Shown in pieces: positions 1 through 14,888 of a stretch of 64,000 nt of DNA. Below the pieces are notes generated by a model, which was not told the origin of the DNA, made no database searches, and worked only from the letters and a program-made list of their open reading frames with translations. Each line of letters opens with the position of its first letter. Position 1 is the stretch's first letter. The translations under genes and the position numbers were made by a program. The stretch comes from Phoronis australis (lineage: Eukaryota; Phoronida; Phoronidae), in contig NMRA01000738.1 of the NCBI GenBank assembly GCA_002633005.1, positions 71,366-135,365 of the forward strand. The letters are read 5' to 3'.

Positions 1-1330
1 CTCTTTTCACCGGATCAGAGCTACACAGTGAATGTTCAAAATTGCCTCAAATGTTGCTTGGTAGAAGCTGTACACTAAAACAGTGCCACCAACAAACTAA
101 ACATTCTTCAACATGTTTTTTTTGAGAAATTTGATAAAATATAATTTCTATGACTCCACAGATGAGTGATTTGCCTTTTCGAGGTGGATTCCTGAGGAGA
201 GCACAACCTTGTAATTGACTTCAAAAATATCTCTCCTCTGGCACTCAGTTAAAAACACCTGGATTCTTTTGGTAACTTGGACACAAGAATGCTGTTAAAC
301 CTTCTCATCTTTTGGCATGTTTTACCAAACATCGTTCTTGAAGTGCATTGGCTAATATCTCGAAAGGTGAACTGACTGGTAGCTTCTTGAGATCTGACAT
401 TTTTGAAATACAGACTTTGATAGACTGTTGATAGCATGTTGATATCTGCATGGCATGGATTGAGCTGACATTTCAAGTTTCACAGGGGTCTTAAAAAGTT
501 GTTGAAAAACAAGATAGTAGATACAGGGATGTATACCAGTTTTCTCCACTGAATAATAGGCATCAGACTGATTCTCAAAGCCCGGGGACGGTTGCAAGTG
601 ACTAGTACCAAAAAAAAAACTGAAATGTTGGTGGAAGTAGATGATACCTTGGTGTTTTTTAAAACGTATTTGTTGCGTAAATTGTCTCGAGATATCTACC
701 ACTGGAATGTGGGAGTTCCAATGGAATTTGGAAACTTTAATTTCATAAAAGAAGTTAGATTCTGTTTTCTACAAATATGAAAATTCAGGTCTCCAAATGA
801 TAATGACATGGCCTGTTACCGTACTAAGTCAAAGTAATGCTTAACTATAGTCGTATTGTTAATGAGCAGAAAAGAAGGTTTGATACATACTTTGCAATGC
901 ATTTGAGTTTTTTTTCCATGAGAAATAACCCTATGATCCCTAACTGCATCCATACATGATTGCTGCAGTGCTTCTGAAACACTATTGCCGTCTGCATGTA
1001 TCCCAGGAATATTGTGTGGGAAAAGTACACCTGAGATTAATTCAAAAAATGCCGTGTCCCCAAAGGATTCATGAATACTGCAAAGTTATGTCACCCCTAT
1101 TGGCAGACACGGACACTACACAATCAGTGCAATGTAACCAGTAGCGTGCAGAGGTTTGGTGATGCCCGGGACGAGTTTTCATTGGATGCAACACTGTTCT
1201 CAGATGCATGGACCCTAATACTAAGAAAATTAAAGATGATGAAATATAAAATAGAAACTTTTTATTCAATTTAACGACAGATCAGTCATAATTTCACAGT
1301 GATTGAATTGATTGGGGGGATGCCCAGACG

Positions 1331-1346
1331 CCCCCCCCCCCCNCCC
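1331..1346. repeat. Poly-C run with an ambiguous base
   Basis: A run of C from 1331 to 1346, interrupted only by N at 1343. Homopolymer length is therefore uncertain here. Confidence 0.95.
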
Positions 1347-4300
1347 TTGGTACGTTACTGAGTACAACCCATGCGTCAGTACCAGTATTTGTATGATACA
1401 GATAACAATAGAAATTTTTTATTGAATCGTCAAACCAAGATGGTCATGAATATTTTCCCAGTATAAATCCAGCAAAATCAGGTGGAACTGACGAATGACA
1501 GCAGTATTAAACTTACCTATATAAAATTGCATTCTGCAATCTGGCCATGACTGAGGAACTGTGGGATATGTTGTTATATAATTAGTGTCTAGGACCAGGA
1601 TGCACAGTACTGTGATATACTGTACACTTTTGTGTGAACATTTGTTTACTTAACTTTTAGATATGCCTGGGGAGAATCTGCCAAGTCTCAAATATTTCAG
1701 AAAATATCTAGACAGTGTTAAATGACTGTAGCTTTCAAGGTTTCAGTTATGGCTACCTAACATTGCTTTGCCATTAGCTAAACTCCCCACTTCTTTCCTT
1801 TCCCACCCCGTTCCGTTCCTGAGTGAGTTGCTGCTAATTCTAAGAACTAAACGCCATATGAGATTGCGTAATTGATTCGTTCTCTCGAATCCAATAGGTG
1901 TTGCATCCGGCGACCTCTAGCAATTTCTCTACTCAAAGTGGAGTTGGCACAACTCGACAGTTATCTATTTTGTGTAGAGTTGCGATGGATGTTAAAGTCT
2001 GCAAGATATGCTCTCCCACTGGACAAAATTCCTCAAAGCAGGGTTGGGTTAGTGTACACACAAAGTAATCTTACCTGTAAGTCTTGTTGGCACTTTCTTA
2101 GCAATGGGAGACTTTCAGGAAGTAATGAGGGCTGATGATGTGTAGCGGGTGACTCGTGGTGCCACCTAGCTCTAGCTGCACCAAGAGTTACTTAATCTTA
2201 GCAGCTGGTGTCATAGGGGAATAGTTTGACTTAGTGAAAACACCCTTTTACAAGTTATGTGATCAGACTTGATGTGTTTTTAAGCAAAAGTGCCTTCTTG
2301 TCCTCCAGAGGCCATTGATTTTTGGTCCCAAGCAATGCGTAACTGCCACATTGCTGTTTTAAAGTCTCCTGTTACTTTGGTGAGTTTAAAAGGAGAAAAT
2401 CTGTATCTCAATCAAATGTTTATTTTCAAACAGCTCTACCCTTACTACAGTGTGTAAATTTCTTCCATCATCATGCTTTTAAATTCAAGTCTGCTTACAA
2501 AGTAATTGGTATGCAGTGAATAGTAACCAACTGCTGTGTTTTCTCCATAATCACATCGAACGCGAGATAAAAATGAGAGTTACTCTAATATCTTCAAATA
2601 AAATAATAAATGTTTGAAGTAGTAGAACGGTGAATGTTACAACATAATATAAAATTATTTACAAATTTTTACATTCATCTGCTGATAAACTTGATGACAC
2701 TGAAGCGCTCCCACGGCATTGATCTCTTGACGTTCCGCAATTAAACTAACCTCTTTATTTCACAATGGCAGTGCGATTTTAACTCATAGAATTTAGGTGT
2801 TAACACTAACAAGGGTTGTGTCAACATGTGGGCATTAGTGGGATAGGGCCTTTAATCTCTTGGTTTGTAAGTTGTATAATCTAGTATGTGAGGCAGTAAT
2901 TATCATTAACTTAATACTGTTTTATACCTCGGAGGCACTTGTATCCAAATTTTTCTTGCAAGATTGATATACAACTGATTATGCAGATGGGAACCATATC
3001 TTGCAGAATTTTGGTTTGTTGTTAAAGGGTTATTCTTAATGTTCTTGTTAATTACAAATCTTGTTTTTTGATATTGCAGTAGTTCAGTTATTTCTTGGAA
3101 TTTAGCAATTGCTATGAAGGAATCTGGAGTAGGGCTTGATTTTAATAGCAGTTGATTTGGTTCTGATGGTTTTACAACTACTGTTATCACTGGTAGTAGT
3201 ATTTAATACAATGTTCATCTAAAACAATCCTGTCATTTGCTATCATGCCCAAGGTCTGCTAAACAGTTTTGACAGTTGGTGAAATTAAACAGGAGGGTTG
3301 TAATTACTCCCATGTATAGCACATGTCTGGTGCTTACAACAAACAAATTCCTGGAATGTTTTGAACAAGTTTATGAAAGGCAGGGGGGTGGGGTGTTGCA
3401 TAATTTTATGTGCAGTTTGTTAATATTAAATTGTTGTTGTTGTGGTAATGGTCACAGCATGCTGAATGTGTGTTGAGAGAGGATGTTTGTGTGTTACTTG
3501 GTTCCAACATAATGTAGAGATAGTCTGATCTTGATTTTTCTGACAAGGTTTGGTGTGAATTCTCTATGAAGCTGACATTTAAACAATAATCATTTGGTGG
3601 CATAAAATGGGTAAACATGGATTTGGGGTGTTTCTAAGTGGGTTCAGTGGTTGATTTGTTGAAAGATGCCGAAGTTATGAATTGCTGGTTCTCAGATGTA
3701 TATAAACATGGTGCTGGACTAGGGAGTATGTTCAAAATGTTTTGAGCCATGTTTAATAAGTTCAAAGTTTAAAATATTGAGCTGCATCTGCAAAGCCTAG
3801 CTTGTCCTGCTTTACAGGACAAATAAGTGAAATTGTACAGCATCCTGGTATTTATTTATTTTCAATATTTTTGCTGTGAAAATGATAGTCACATGCTCAG
3901 CAAGTAACTGTAGTTGTTTTTCTTAATTAATGCCAAAGAAGATTAGGTGGCGTTTAAAATTTTTGTGGATGTAAAACCCGGTCTACGATAACTAAATGAA
4001 CAAGATTGAAAAGGCTGTATCAAACTGAAATGATGAAAAATTGCATTATCTTGTGGTAGCCTAGCTTAGACTGAACATGATACATAGAGACTAACACAAG
4101 CTTCCAACTGCTGGTCAGTATTCAGGGGAAGCCAATCTTACTAACTAATTAGTCTCCTACTGTGTTGTTAATTGGTTGGAAGTCTTTCTTTCTTTCTTCC
4201 TGGGTTTGAGTGGCCTGATGGTCTCTCTGTGGGAGCCATCACAAAGGATTTGAGGCTTGCTCTGTGAAGTGAGAAGTAAGGTGTGAGACATGGTGCTAGG

Positions 4301-7300
4301 AGTTGTGTGTGGGTGATGAGAAATTTTAATGGAAAAATGTTACTAGGTAAAATCCCACCACCTTAAGAGAACTAAAATTTTTATTTTCCGTTTTTTTTTG
4401 TAGATGACGAAATACCATCTAATCAACTCATTTTCTATACCGTTGCTAAATATTTGGAAAAAATTAAGAACATTCATGTCAATGTTGGAGACACTTGGGA
4501 ATTAAAAACTGGAGATTTTTGGTTTATTTCAGTCTGAAATTGGTGGATTTTTGCTTATTGCAGATTTCATTCCTGAAATTAGGGGTTCCTGGTGCACTTG
4601 AAACAAGCACTGTATTTCTACAGTATGGCTCAATAAACTCGAGCTCTGTCCAAAAAGCGTACGTTTATAATATTTTGAGGAAGATTTAGAGAGTAAGAGG
4701 CCCAGTTTGATTGTCAGGCCCCTCCCTGAAAACCAGCATTAGGCCTGAAAATTCTCCTCCAATGTGTGCTTAAAAATTCAATTTCTTAAGGTTGGAATCA
4801 CTTTTGGTCTCACAGACACTGGTATTTAGGAGGTTGTGTGAAGTGAAAATCTTTACTTTGAACACAGTGGTGCACTTTTTAGTGTTAACAATCTCCATGT
4901 GGAGAACAGAATCTGGATTAGTTTATCACAAGTGCAGAGGTGATTACATGCTATTGAAAAATAAAAGTCATTCATAATAACACTGAGTTCACTTTCTGAC
5001 ACCCCTACTGGGATAGTCCAGTTCCAAGAAAAAGTGCACATGCTCTGAAGTACTTAATGGAGTTGGACTTGGTGATGTTCAGCTGGGTGAAATTGGTGGC
5101 GGTGAGGGGGAGGGGGTGCTTTAATCTCTACAAGAACATTCCCTGTTCAAATAACACAGGCAGCTTTCCCTCAGGAAAGTGAACGCCCTGAATGCAGCTT
5201 AAAGAAAGTTATTTCATGATACAATTATACTGTCAAGTATGTTGGTGATCAATCAATAATTTATATGCACTTTCAGCTTAGGTGAAAATGACTTCATCAC
5301 TTTGCTGACTGTGTCAACATATTACATGTACTCTGATCACTCCAACAGGGTTATTGCTCCCTCATCAGCCAGGCTTGTCACAAAGAAATGTGGTGCTAAA
5401 GAAAATCCCTGACATAAATAAACAAGAGAATTTGCTGTGGCCAGTTGGCCTTTGTTTTCATTTGATCAGTCTAAGTCAACATTCGTCATATTTCAATTGA
5501 ACATTTTTGAATACTCCCTTCAGTGGGACATGGCAGTACAGGAATGTGTTTCTGTCAATTGCATTGTGGGTAGCCGTGTTTTCCCGTTTTTGTGTCTCAA
5601 GAAAGTTGCGAAAACACAAGTTTTGTGAAATGTCACCATACACTAGGTTTTGTGTGGTGATTGTGTTAGTCAATGGGAGGCAGCTCTGGATTGGTGTTTT
5701 AGTCTGGGTTCCTTTTCACATGAGTGATGAAGACGGATCTTTCGAGACCTCCCCATCTTCCCCTTAACGACTACTGCACTCATTCCATGGTTAGTTGGTG
5801 CCTCACAACTATTTTTTTTTGCAACTGATATTTGCTGTCTAACCTTAGTGGTTGCACACATGTTGACCAAAGTTCATCAGCTGGTTTTTGTTTAATGCTT
5901 CATATTTTAGTATAGCAACTAATGATTGATGCTTTGACATCACAAATCATCTGTCTGTCAGACTTTCTTTCCCCTCTTCCCCATGCCACTTCAAATGCAC
6001 AGTACCAATTAATTGTCTTCAACTGCTTAATTGGTTTTATCTGTCTGTGAGTCTCAGCAAAGTTAAGCAGTGTTTGTTTTCAAAACACTAGCTTCTGGGG
6101 TTAGTTGTTGTTCTGAAATTTCTTTGTCAGTGTCTTCATGGTTTGGGTTCTGGTTTTTGTGATTTGGGGAATCTCGTGGCGAGGATTGCGGTGGCTTTAT
6201 TTGTGAATTTCACAATTTATTCGACACATTTTAATCGAAGATGAACGCAGTTTATAATGATGATTAACTTCCTGCTAATTGAATGACACGCAATTAAGTT
6301 GTCGGATTAGGTGTGGAAAATTGATGACGTTACCAATGTTGAGTGACCAAAGACTATAATTTGGAACTCGGTCAGTTTGAAGTGAAATTTTAAAATTGAT
6401 TTCATTTAAAAAATCCGCCAAACTGTTAATGGCTTTGAATTCAATCGGGAGATACCATGTAGTTTAAAGTCTGGGTTTTCATCCCTTTTTGGTCATCTTG
6501 TTAATGGGAATTTTATCCGTAAATTGGAAATGTGAAAATTAAAAACATATTCAGTTGATGTTACTAATTTAAGTTTTAATGAATGGATTATGTTTAGAGT
6601 TTGATCTGGCAGGTGTATAAGGAGTTTTATCAGGTAAAATCTTATGTTTATTGTGCGCTCCCTTTAGGTTTTCTATATCTGAAATCTGAACCTTTATAGT
6701 GACTAAGGTTGTTGCAGGAAAAGTCTCTGAAGTACCTTATAATTACCTGAATGGGAAAAACACTCAGGTCCTTTAGAATGTTTGGCAGTGTGGTTTGTCT
6801 GCATTTCCATTCTTATGTGCTGGTCCAAATCATGTCATACTAGTGGCAGACAGTTCATCTCTATAAACTTGCTTGAACTTTTAGTTTTTACCTTAATGAT
6901 AGTCTTCCTAAGGACTTTTGATTAATTAGTTTTCTCTTTGTTTGTTTGTTTTCATTAAATGACGATATAATTATTGACAGGCATTTTCCTTACTTGCTGC
7001 AGATGTTATTTTGGTGATCGGCCATCTGTTGGCATCTTTCTCTCTTTCTCTTCATTAATTGTTGCTCTGGATGACCTTGTGTTGGTCTTGACCCATTGAC
7101 AGTGTTGGTTTTTGATGAGTGCACCGACCAACCATATGAAGAAAGTCCTAATTATGTTTTTGCAAGACTATGGTAGCTGTTGGCATTAGTAGTAATTCCC
7201 GGCGAACCTTGATAGATCTCGACTCTACTTTCAGTTGGTACCGCTAGATGTCATCTTGAGTCGGAAAGGAAAGGAATTATTCAAGAAAAGTAGAGTGTCA

Positions 7301-7563
7301 GGCTGTAGGTGAGTACTGAGTACTACCAAATCAAGTGTTTGTTTCGGCAAATATATTTCATTGCATTAATTATACTCCTATATCTTGGTTTGAGACCCAT
7401 TTGTGCTTGCAGTACATTGCCGTATTTGTAAAGCACAAGTAAATTGCTGAGAACTGAATCCATCTGACAATGTTCATTTCCAAATTTCAGTTTCCAGTAT
7501 GTCTTCCGTAATTTCAATTTCGACCGTCAACGACCCATCTTCGAACCTTTTATGACCTCTCAC

Positions 7564-7701
7564 TTGGTTGATATAGTTATGTGAACTTGGTTTATATTGT
7601 CGTGTGAACTTGGTTTATATAGTCATTTGAACTTGGTTTATATAGTCATTTGAACTTGGTTTATATAGTCATTTGAACTTGGTTTATATTGTCGTGTGAA
7701 C
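7564..7701. repeat. 23-bp minisatellite, about six units
   Basis: Unit TTGGTTTATATAGTCATTTGAAC repeated six times with few changes. Outer units have TTGTCGTG or AGTTATG in place of AGTCATT, while the three central units are nearly identical. Confidence 0.92.
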
Positions 7702-9300
7702 TTGGTTTTCATTGCATGATTAAAGATGCAGAGCTTCATGAAATTTTTTTGCGATGTAATTAGTATCAGTTTAGTTCGAGGTCTAACTTTTCAGTTGTCT
7801 AAACCAACATTTGGGAAAGGCATCTATATGATGTCAACAATGTGATCTTTTCTATTGTTGAAGTAGGCCTACCAGTTGGATGGACCATGTAGGCCTTTGC
7901 TTCCCTATTGTTATAATAATTTCTTCTAAGGTTAATCCAGTCAGAACTAGGCATACCCCCAAGCTATGTGTATTCTGTATAACAAGTACATGCCTGCTTT
8001 CTGACTTAGGCCTGCTGTAACTATACACCAGAATCAATTGTAATCCATTGGAGGCTGAACCTCCATTTCCTGACTGGTCCATCTACATTAACATGTTGAT
8101 GAAAAGACAGTCAGGGAGTCTTGATTCTTACAGGCCTCAGGGCAGCTATGAGCTGGACTGCTGGGAGTGTGTCAGCCTGATCATGTCAGATAGCCTGGAA
8201 ACAATATAGGACATTTGTGTCACCTTCTCACCTTTCTGGTTGACTGTTTGATTTTACCTTTGGAGGAAGGGAGGGATATTCACGAATCCAAAAACACATT
8301 CAGGGTTCTGATGTAGAATTATCTGCAGTAAATTGGCTTTACTCACAACTTCAAATAGGTAGCTGAAAACACTACAAACTGATGTGTGTTGTGTATAAAC
8401 AAAATTATTTTAACATAACCCATAAATACTGTTTTGCGACCCACAGTTTCAAGACCTGATTTACCGTGTGACCCAAAACTAGTGTGTATTGTATTCCTTC
8501 AATATTAAGACGGCCAGGCGCAAAGGTGTTCTTTTGCCTGGGTTCGGTTGCTAGAGCCTAGAGTCACTGACTTCTTTTTGTTTATTGGAAATGCAGGTTG
8601 TTTTGACTTGAGATACATTCTTTAAATATGTCATACTGTGACAATGACGGGTGGGAGCAACTTGTTTCCTATTGTCTTAATCTTAGAAAGTTAAGTAAAA
8701 AGTAAGTTTGTTTAGATTAATTACTGTTGATTCACATCAGGTCTATCTCAAAATTTGATATCTGATTAAACAAACTATGCTGTGTCTTGGATACAACAGA
8801 AATATCGTCAAATCTTTTCCGATCACCCATTTGTTAGTTTTTGGTCAAGTACTGCAAGAGAACACGCAAAGAGATCTCGTAATGGCAGTTGATTGCACAT
8901 CAGTGATACTTTCATTGTTATCTATGTGCTGTTGCTTGTGTGTATAACGTAAATCCAAGATTGTTGTCAAAAGAGACAATTGTTTCGAAGTTGAAGCTTG
9001 TTCAAGAACTTTGCCGATGTTTTTCTTGGTTTTAGGCATGAAGCGGGTTTAAGCTGTCTCTAGCGGTAAAAAGTGCGTTTTTTAATTAAAATATAGTTGA
9101 TAATTGTTGTCAATAGCTACAGCTGAATGATGACTTGTTTTGACAAAAACCTGGAACTTGAACTTGGCTATCAAAAACCCACTTGCTAGCTAAATACCCG
9201 ACCACTTGCGATTGACGATTTATCAAACCCCCGGTGAGTTGGAATACCTTTCCTCCGCCATGTTTCTGAGAGACCCGCTGTCCAGTTTGTCTGCTGGATT

Positions 9301-9338
9301 AGGGGCATATCAGAGTGACGAGGGGCATATCAGAGTGA
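9301..9338. repeat. 18-bp tandem duplication
   Basis: AGGGGCATATCAGAGTGA occurs at 9301-9318 and again at 9321-9338, a 20-bp period. Confidence 0.9.
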
Positions 9339-10977
9339 TTGACATGTTTGGCAGGACTGTCTACCTAGACTTGCACCTCTCTTGGTGCTGGGGATTTAGA
9401 CTTTGCCAGGGAATCGCATTAAGATAGGTCGAGTGGCTTGTAATCTGTCGAAAAATCATGTAAAATGTTAATTGATAGTGTGGATTTAATGTAACATCAT
9501 TCAGTTTGGTGCCACTGTCAGGACATCATCCAGTTGCTAGACCCCTGTTTTTGGTTTTTATTCAGGTATGTGTCATAGTTTCCTGTACCTGATGACATAT
9601 TGTTGTAAGTGAAATATTCACATCTGTCGTCCGAATGTAGCATCCTGTTATGTAGGTACTTTGCTTAATGCTTGCCATTTTGTATTTTGTGCTGTTACCC
9701 AGAGTTAAAAATAAGTAAGCTTTATAGTTGAATTTTATGATAAAATCTTTGAAAATATGCTTAAGCTTAATTAACTTTGCCTATACCATGCAATTTTTTG
9801 TATTCGGCTTTGTGGGCTAAACTCCGAATCCCTGTCTGCTCATTCCCAAGTTTTCTGTATAACCTGGTATGTGACTGCCGTTTACTATTATTTAAATGTA
9901 GGGGTGTTGACTGGTTTTTCAACAAGTCATTTATTGCTAAAGTTTGTATTCAAAATTGTATATGAAAGATTAAGAGTGTGTAAACAGATGGTTTAAAGTT
10001 TTCACAATTCATCGTTGTCTTCTGTGATGATAGCAAAAACTAGAGAAGCAACTCACTAGAAGACTCTTAGTTAGGTACGCTATTACGTTTCAAGCCGACA
10101 CCTTGTCGTAAATGGGAGGAAGTTGTAGTCCCTGGACACGGTGTAAACAGAGCTCAAGAATTTTCGATTTTAGACAAAATTCTAGACAAAAATGATTTCT
10201 GTTTGTTGTTTTGCCATTTTGAAAACTCACCATGCTAGATTTCGGGAAATTCCGCTAACTTTACCAAATGTGTGGTGGCTGTTGTAAAAGACGTTGTAAA
10301 AGTATCAAACGTAAGTCGCTTACCCATTGGGGGAACTTTGTTTACCAAAGCTTTGCTGCAACTTCGCTTACCATACTGACTAGAGAACGATATCGAATTT
10401 AGCGCTAAGATACCAGACGAAGCAGTTCTTTGGTCCTCTCAAGCAAATATTGAGTACTGGGTTTGTCAGGTTAACTGAAAATTGTTATCTAGCCATTTAC
10501 GAGTGTTAAATGAAAATGATCATTGTCATTCTTCATCAGATTGCTTTTTTTATTCATCTTTTGAAAGCACGTCGGCTACTCGTCAATAACAGAGCACCTT
10601 TTGCAAGTCCTCTACTGCGACCTCTACCGATACATCGAATTTTCGGTGAGTACCGAAGCTTCACTTTGAAACCGTACTATTTGAGCAAAGTTTCGCTTGT
10701 AGGTGAACAACTGGAGTTAACGTTTCCCACTCATCAAAACTTCTGGTAAAAGCGAAGTTTCGTCTCTAATGGGAAAATGACGTGTCTATAAAGTTATGTT
10801 TATTGAACAACAGTTTTGGGTAAAAGTTTCCTGTTGTGCTCTACTGTATATCCTAAACTAGAAAATACCAGATTTTGTCAATACTTCTGTCAATTTTTTG
10901 TTACTCTCAGATGGCATTAATATGTCCTTGACCCCCACTGGTTGTGCATGACTGCTGTTCTAAAATTTTGTTTTGTG

Positions 10978-11225
10978 TGGCAGTCTCAACAGTTTAGGAG
11001 CCTCTATGATGGACAAGTGAAATTTTGCTTTTCTTTTCCAGAAAGAATATTTAGCTTTTGAAAAATTCGAGCTTTTCTATGTTAACGTTCTGCTCCAAAG
11101 CTACCATCAGATAATGTGTTAGGAAAACAAACATTGACATTCACAGCAATGTTCAGGAGTCCTTGAAAAAAGAAAATATTGCCATGTTGGCAACTATTTT
11201 TTGACGAAATTGGTGAATTTTCCTT
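10978..11225. mobile_element. Family A dispersed element, copy 1
   Basis: Begins AGTCTCAACAGTTTAGGAG, then ATGATGGACAAGTGAAATTT and a T-rich tract. The body has the TTCTGCTCCAAAGCTA block and the end has GAAATTGGTGAATTTT. It shows the full family layout with the GGACAAGTGAAAT end first. Confidence 0.65.
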
Positions 11226-13424
11226 GAAGTTGATGCGGAGATAATGTACATGTGTACAATTGGTTTGCACCAATGTATCTTTGAAGATAATCCCAATGCT
11301 ATCTTGTCTCTAATGGTATTACATTGGTCCATTTGCCCCCTTAGATAGCGGTAAATTGTTTAATAATAATCCTTGATAACCAGTGCCTACACTTAAAGCA
11401 CATCAACTGCTCAGTCCTTGATAGCATGGTTGCTTGAGATAATTTGCTTATAGATGTTATGTAATGTGCCAAAGCCCCATTAGGAGTCATTGAGAAGCAA
11501 TCTTTGGCTACCAACTGGTTCAAGTGATCGAGACTGACTGTATCCTGCTCTTTTTACCATTATGTAAGACCTTATCAACATCTCCAGGTATTTAGCCAAG
11601 TATATGCAAAAAGCTCGATTTAAACTCAGTAAAGTGTATGTTTTATAAAAGTAAAATCCTGTAGAATTTGAGTTTTGATGTTTCGCATTCTATCATCAAT
11701 TGGATCATGGGACCATGTCGTTTTCATGAAATTTAGCAAAAAAGCAGGGCACATCAGCGGCAAAATAATGGTAACAAGACCCTGACAGACAGTTGATGAT
11801 GCTTAAGTTAATTAGGATCCTCAAAATTGCAACAAGCAAACAGTGGCTGTATATTCGTGTTGTGATGCAATCGAGATAAAATAAACGCATATATTCTACA
11901 TGTGTTCATTTTGCACTTTAAAAAATGTTCATCAAATGCAGTTAAGAAGTTGCAAATGAAACGTTTCATCTCTTGGAAATCATCCTTTATTATCCTCGTT
12001 CTCTTTATTTCCCAGCTTTCCTAGCGTGTCATTGTGCACTAAAGTATCGTGATTTCTGGACGTTTCCATGGACCCCACCAAATTTCAGTTGGTGTGTCTT
12101 CAAGAGAGTCCGCAATTATGATTGATAATGCAATAAAAAATGTCAATACTATCACAATATGATGTCACCAGCAATAATATATATTTATTTTTATTTCACG
12201 CGAATAGGTAAATAAATGCAACAGATGGCTTTTCTGCTTTGAAATTGAATTAACATATTTTCCAGAAAATTGATTTGTAGTACAGTATTAGCTGGTATTC
12301 AAATGTTATTGCAATGTACAAAATAACGCCATGTCCATACATGGATGTGGAATTTACCCAAATAGTAAATGGTTGTACTATAAAGTACTTTTACTGAAAC
12401 AGTAATCATATAGTCATCATCACCCAGGTCATCCTCTCTCAGTGTTGTCATGACTCACAGGCCACTTCAATCACCAGCTATGTCTACCTCATCAAAGTCC
12501 CATTACAAACAGTGTGGGTAGAAGGCTGGTTAACCAACCCTATCATTATGTAGTCACAGCACATCCTTACCCCCATTTATTTCCGGATATCACACACAAC
12601 CGCGGCCTTTGTCCCCGAGCTACACTCAAACATTCCAACCCTTTCTCAGTATTTACACAGTCATTCAGCGAACTTCAGTCGTCAACCGTTATTGAGAAGT
12701 TCATAGTTTTTGTTGCGTGTTTTGTCGTGTGTTTTTGTCGTGTGTGTTTTTGTCTGGATTTGTTGTCGGGTCTACTGGTCTTCCCTGGAGTAGAGTTCAC
12801 GGGTTGCCCTATCGTCTTTTATCCACTGTTTGTGCACGGTCAATGGCGCGTAAATGCGGGTTTTGTAGTCAGGTGAGTCTGGGCTGGTGTCACTTAAAGC
12901 AGAAGTCAGTCAGAGAAGATGAAGCATATGCAGAAGTTGTCAAGAGATTTCAGAGCTGGATAACACACTAGTCAAGCGTGTTTCTTAAGGTTTGGGTGCT
13001 AGTGAGTGTGCTTTTCAACTGATGATGTCCTGGCTCTTGTTATCCTGATGTAGAAATCCTGCAGTCTTAGATTTTACAGTTTCTTCAGTCTAATAAGTCT
13101 TCATGTACCCTCGTTTCCCTTTAATGCCTGTAGTGGGATGTCTCAAGTGGTGTAGTGTGCAGCAGTCTGGTTTAAGAGGCATTTCAGTGCTGCTTAGCTG
13201 AAAGCACTTCGGGGTTCAAAAACATTACCACGCACATCGGAACTTAGATTATTGCTGAATTAGTCGTAATGGGTACTTGTGCGATTTTCGAAATGACCAG
13301 CATTGTTAAACTCAATTTTTTTTCAATCGCCGGTGCCTTTGTTGGCTACAGAAATAGGACTGTATGACATACAGAATATTACGAGACCAGTTTTATGAGA
13401 GTAAAGGCCTTATTTTTACAGTAC

Positions 13425-13715
13425 AGTAAATATTCTCCAATTTGGGAGTCGCTAGATATTTTGACTTCGAAACTCGTGCAAAAATTGCATTTTCTTCACT
13501 CTGGAATTTGAGACGAGGGTGATTTTGGCATTCAGATCATATTTCCATATTTCTCAATTTTTTGACACTCTGTTTTCAATCTACAGAGTGGATAATTTTG
13601 CTGTGTTTTCAGTGAATCTTGAATTTGGGACGACCAATATTGCCTGTTTCTAAACTTTGGGCCAAGCTCCAACCTTGAGCAAAATAATTAATTTTTCACT
13701 CTCTCTCAAGTAAAC
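13425..13715 (+). repeat. Family B dispersed repeat, fullest copy
   Basis: Blocks in order: CTCCAATTTGGGAGTC, CACTCTGGAATTTGAGACGA, GTGATTTTGGCATTCAGAT, TTTTCAATCTACAGAGTG, ATCTTGAATTTGGGACGACC, AATATTGCCTGTTTCTA and GCCAAGCTCCAACCTTGAGC. The same block order recurs at the other family B sites. Confidence 0.75.
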
Positions 13716-14888
13716 ATCAAAGGGACATCCACTGGAATTGCAAACATGGTAGTTACCTTCCTCATCTTTGATAGGGACTTGCCATATTGTCGCTCTCTAG
13801 AGTAATGAGAAAGAGAATGCGACTTCCACTTGATCACGACACAGATTGGGTGGACAGAAATTCACTGCTATTTCGAAAGTCAGCTTTTCAAATCTAGCAC
13901 ATCTCTCCAAATGAATTCCTTCCTCTGTTTACTTATCAAAAGTTGTCTGGAATTTTGTCCATATTTTCAATTGGTCTTGTATGATCCTGTATGCTATCTT
14001 TAATGTCTGCTGCTGCAGGTCAAAAAGACCCCTTGTGTGTTTGGTTTGTTTGATATGTGGTTGTGTCAGAATGTACAAATTGATACCACAGCCTCCCTTC
14101 AGAGACACCCCCCTGACAAATCCTGATGGATGTACTTTTGTGGTGACACCTGTTGGACTTTTATGACACAGTCAGAATTTTGTGGTGACAAGTGTTTATT
14201 ATGTTAACATTCAGTTTGTTGATTTTCACTTTTTGGCTCTGGTTTTAACAACAGTCTCAGGTCTTCTTAACATGAGGAAGCTCTTACTTCTTGACATCCT
14301 GCTGATTTCATGTCATTTCTGTCTCAGTTTTCTCTAAATATTTACAGGCACAGCAAGATTGGCTAAAATTTGCCAGGGACATAGCAACTAACATGTCTAC
14401 TACTTGAGTAAAGACTTGTTCATTAGTAGGAACTTAGTTGCTATCATAAATTCCTGAAAATCTAGAAAAAGTGGATGATTGATGTCAATAGTTCTGGAAA
14501 TGTTTTTTCAACTGCTGTTAATTACTTCTTGTGTGATGGAGGTCAGAGGTCAATCTAGTGATGAATCAGTGTTCTCCACTTTGGACAGTTGAAACTTTCT
14601 TGAACATTTTCCTTAGTCTGTACCTATACTTTGAGGAGTTTGTACAGCAAATCTTGGAATACTTGCATTCAACTGGTACCAAATGTCCAAAATGTTCTAA
14701 GTTAGTTAAGCAAAAACTATTTTTCCTAAAGTTCAAATTCATAGATTTTTAAACTTGTCAAGATGTAATTCACACTCATGGCTTGTCAAAGCAGGTTGTG
14801 ACGACTATGTATCCATCTCAAAACATAGTAGAGGCCCAAACCAATACTGCCACAGGTGAGGATGGATGCTTGGACCTGCCATGTATCT

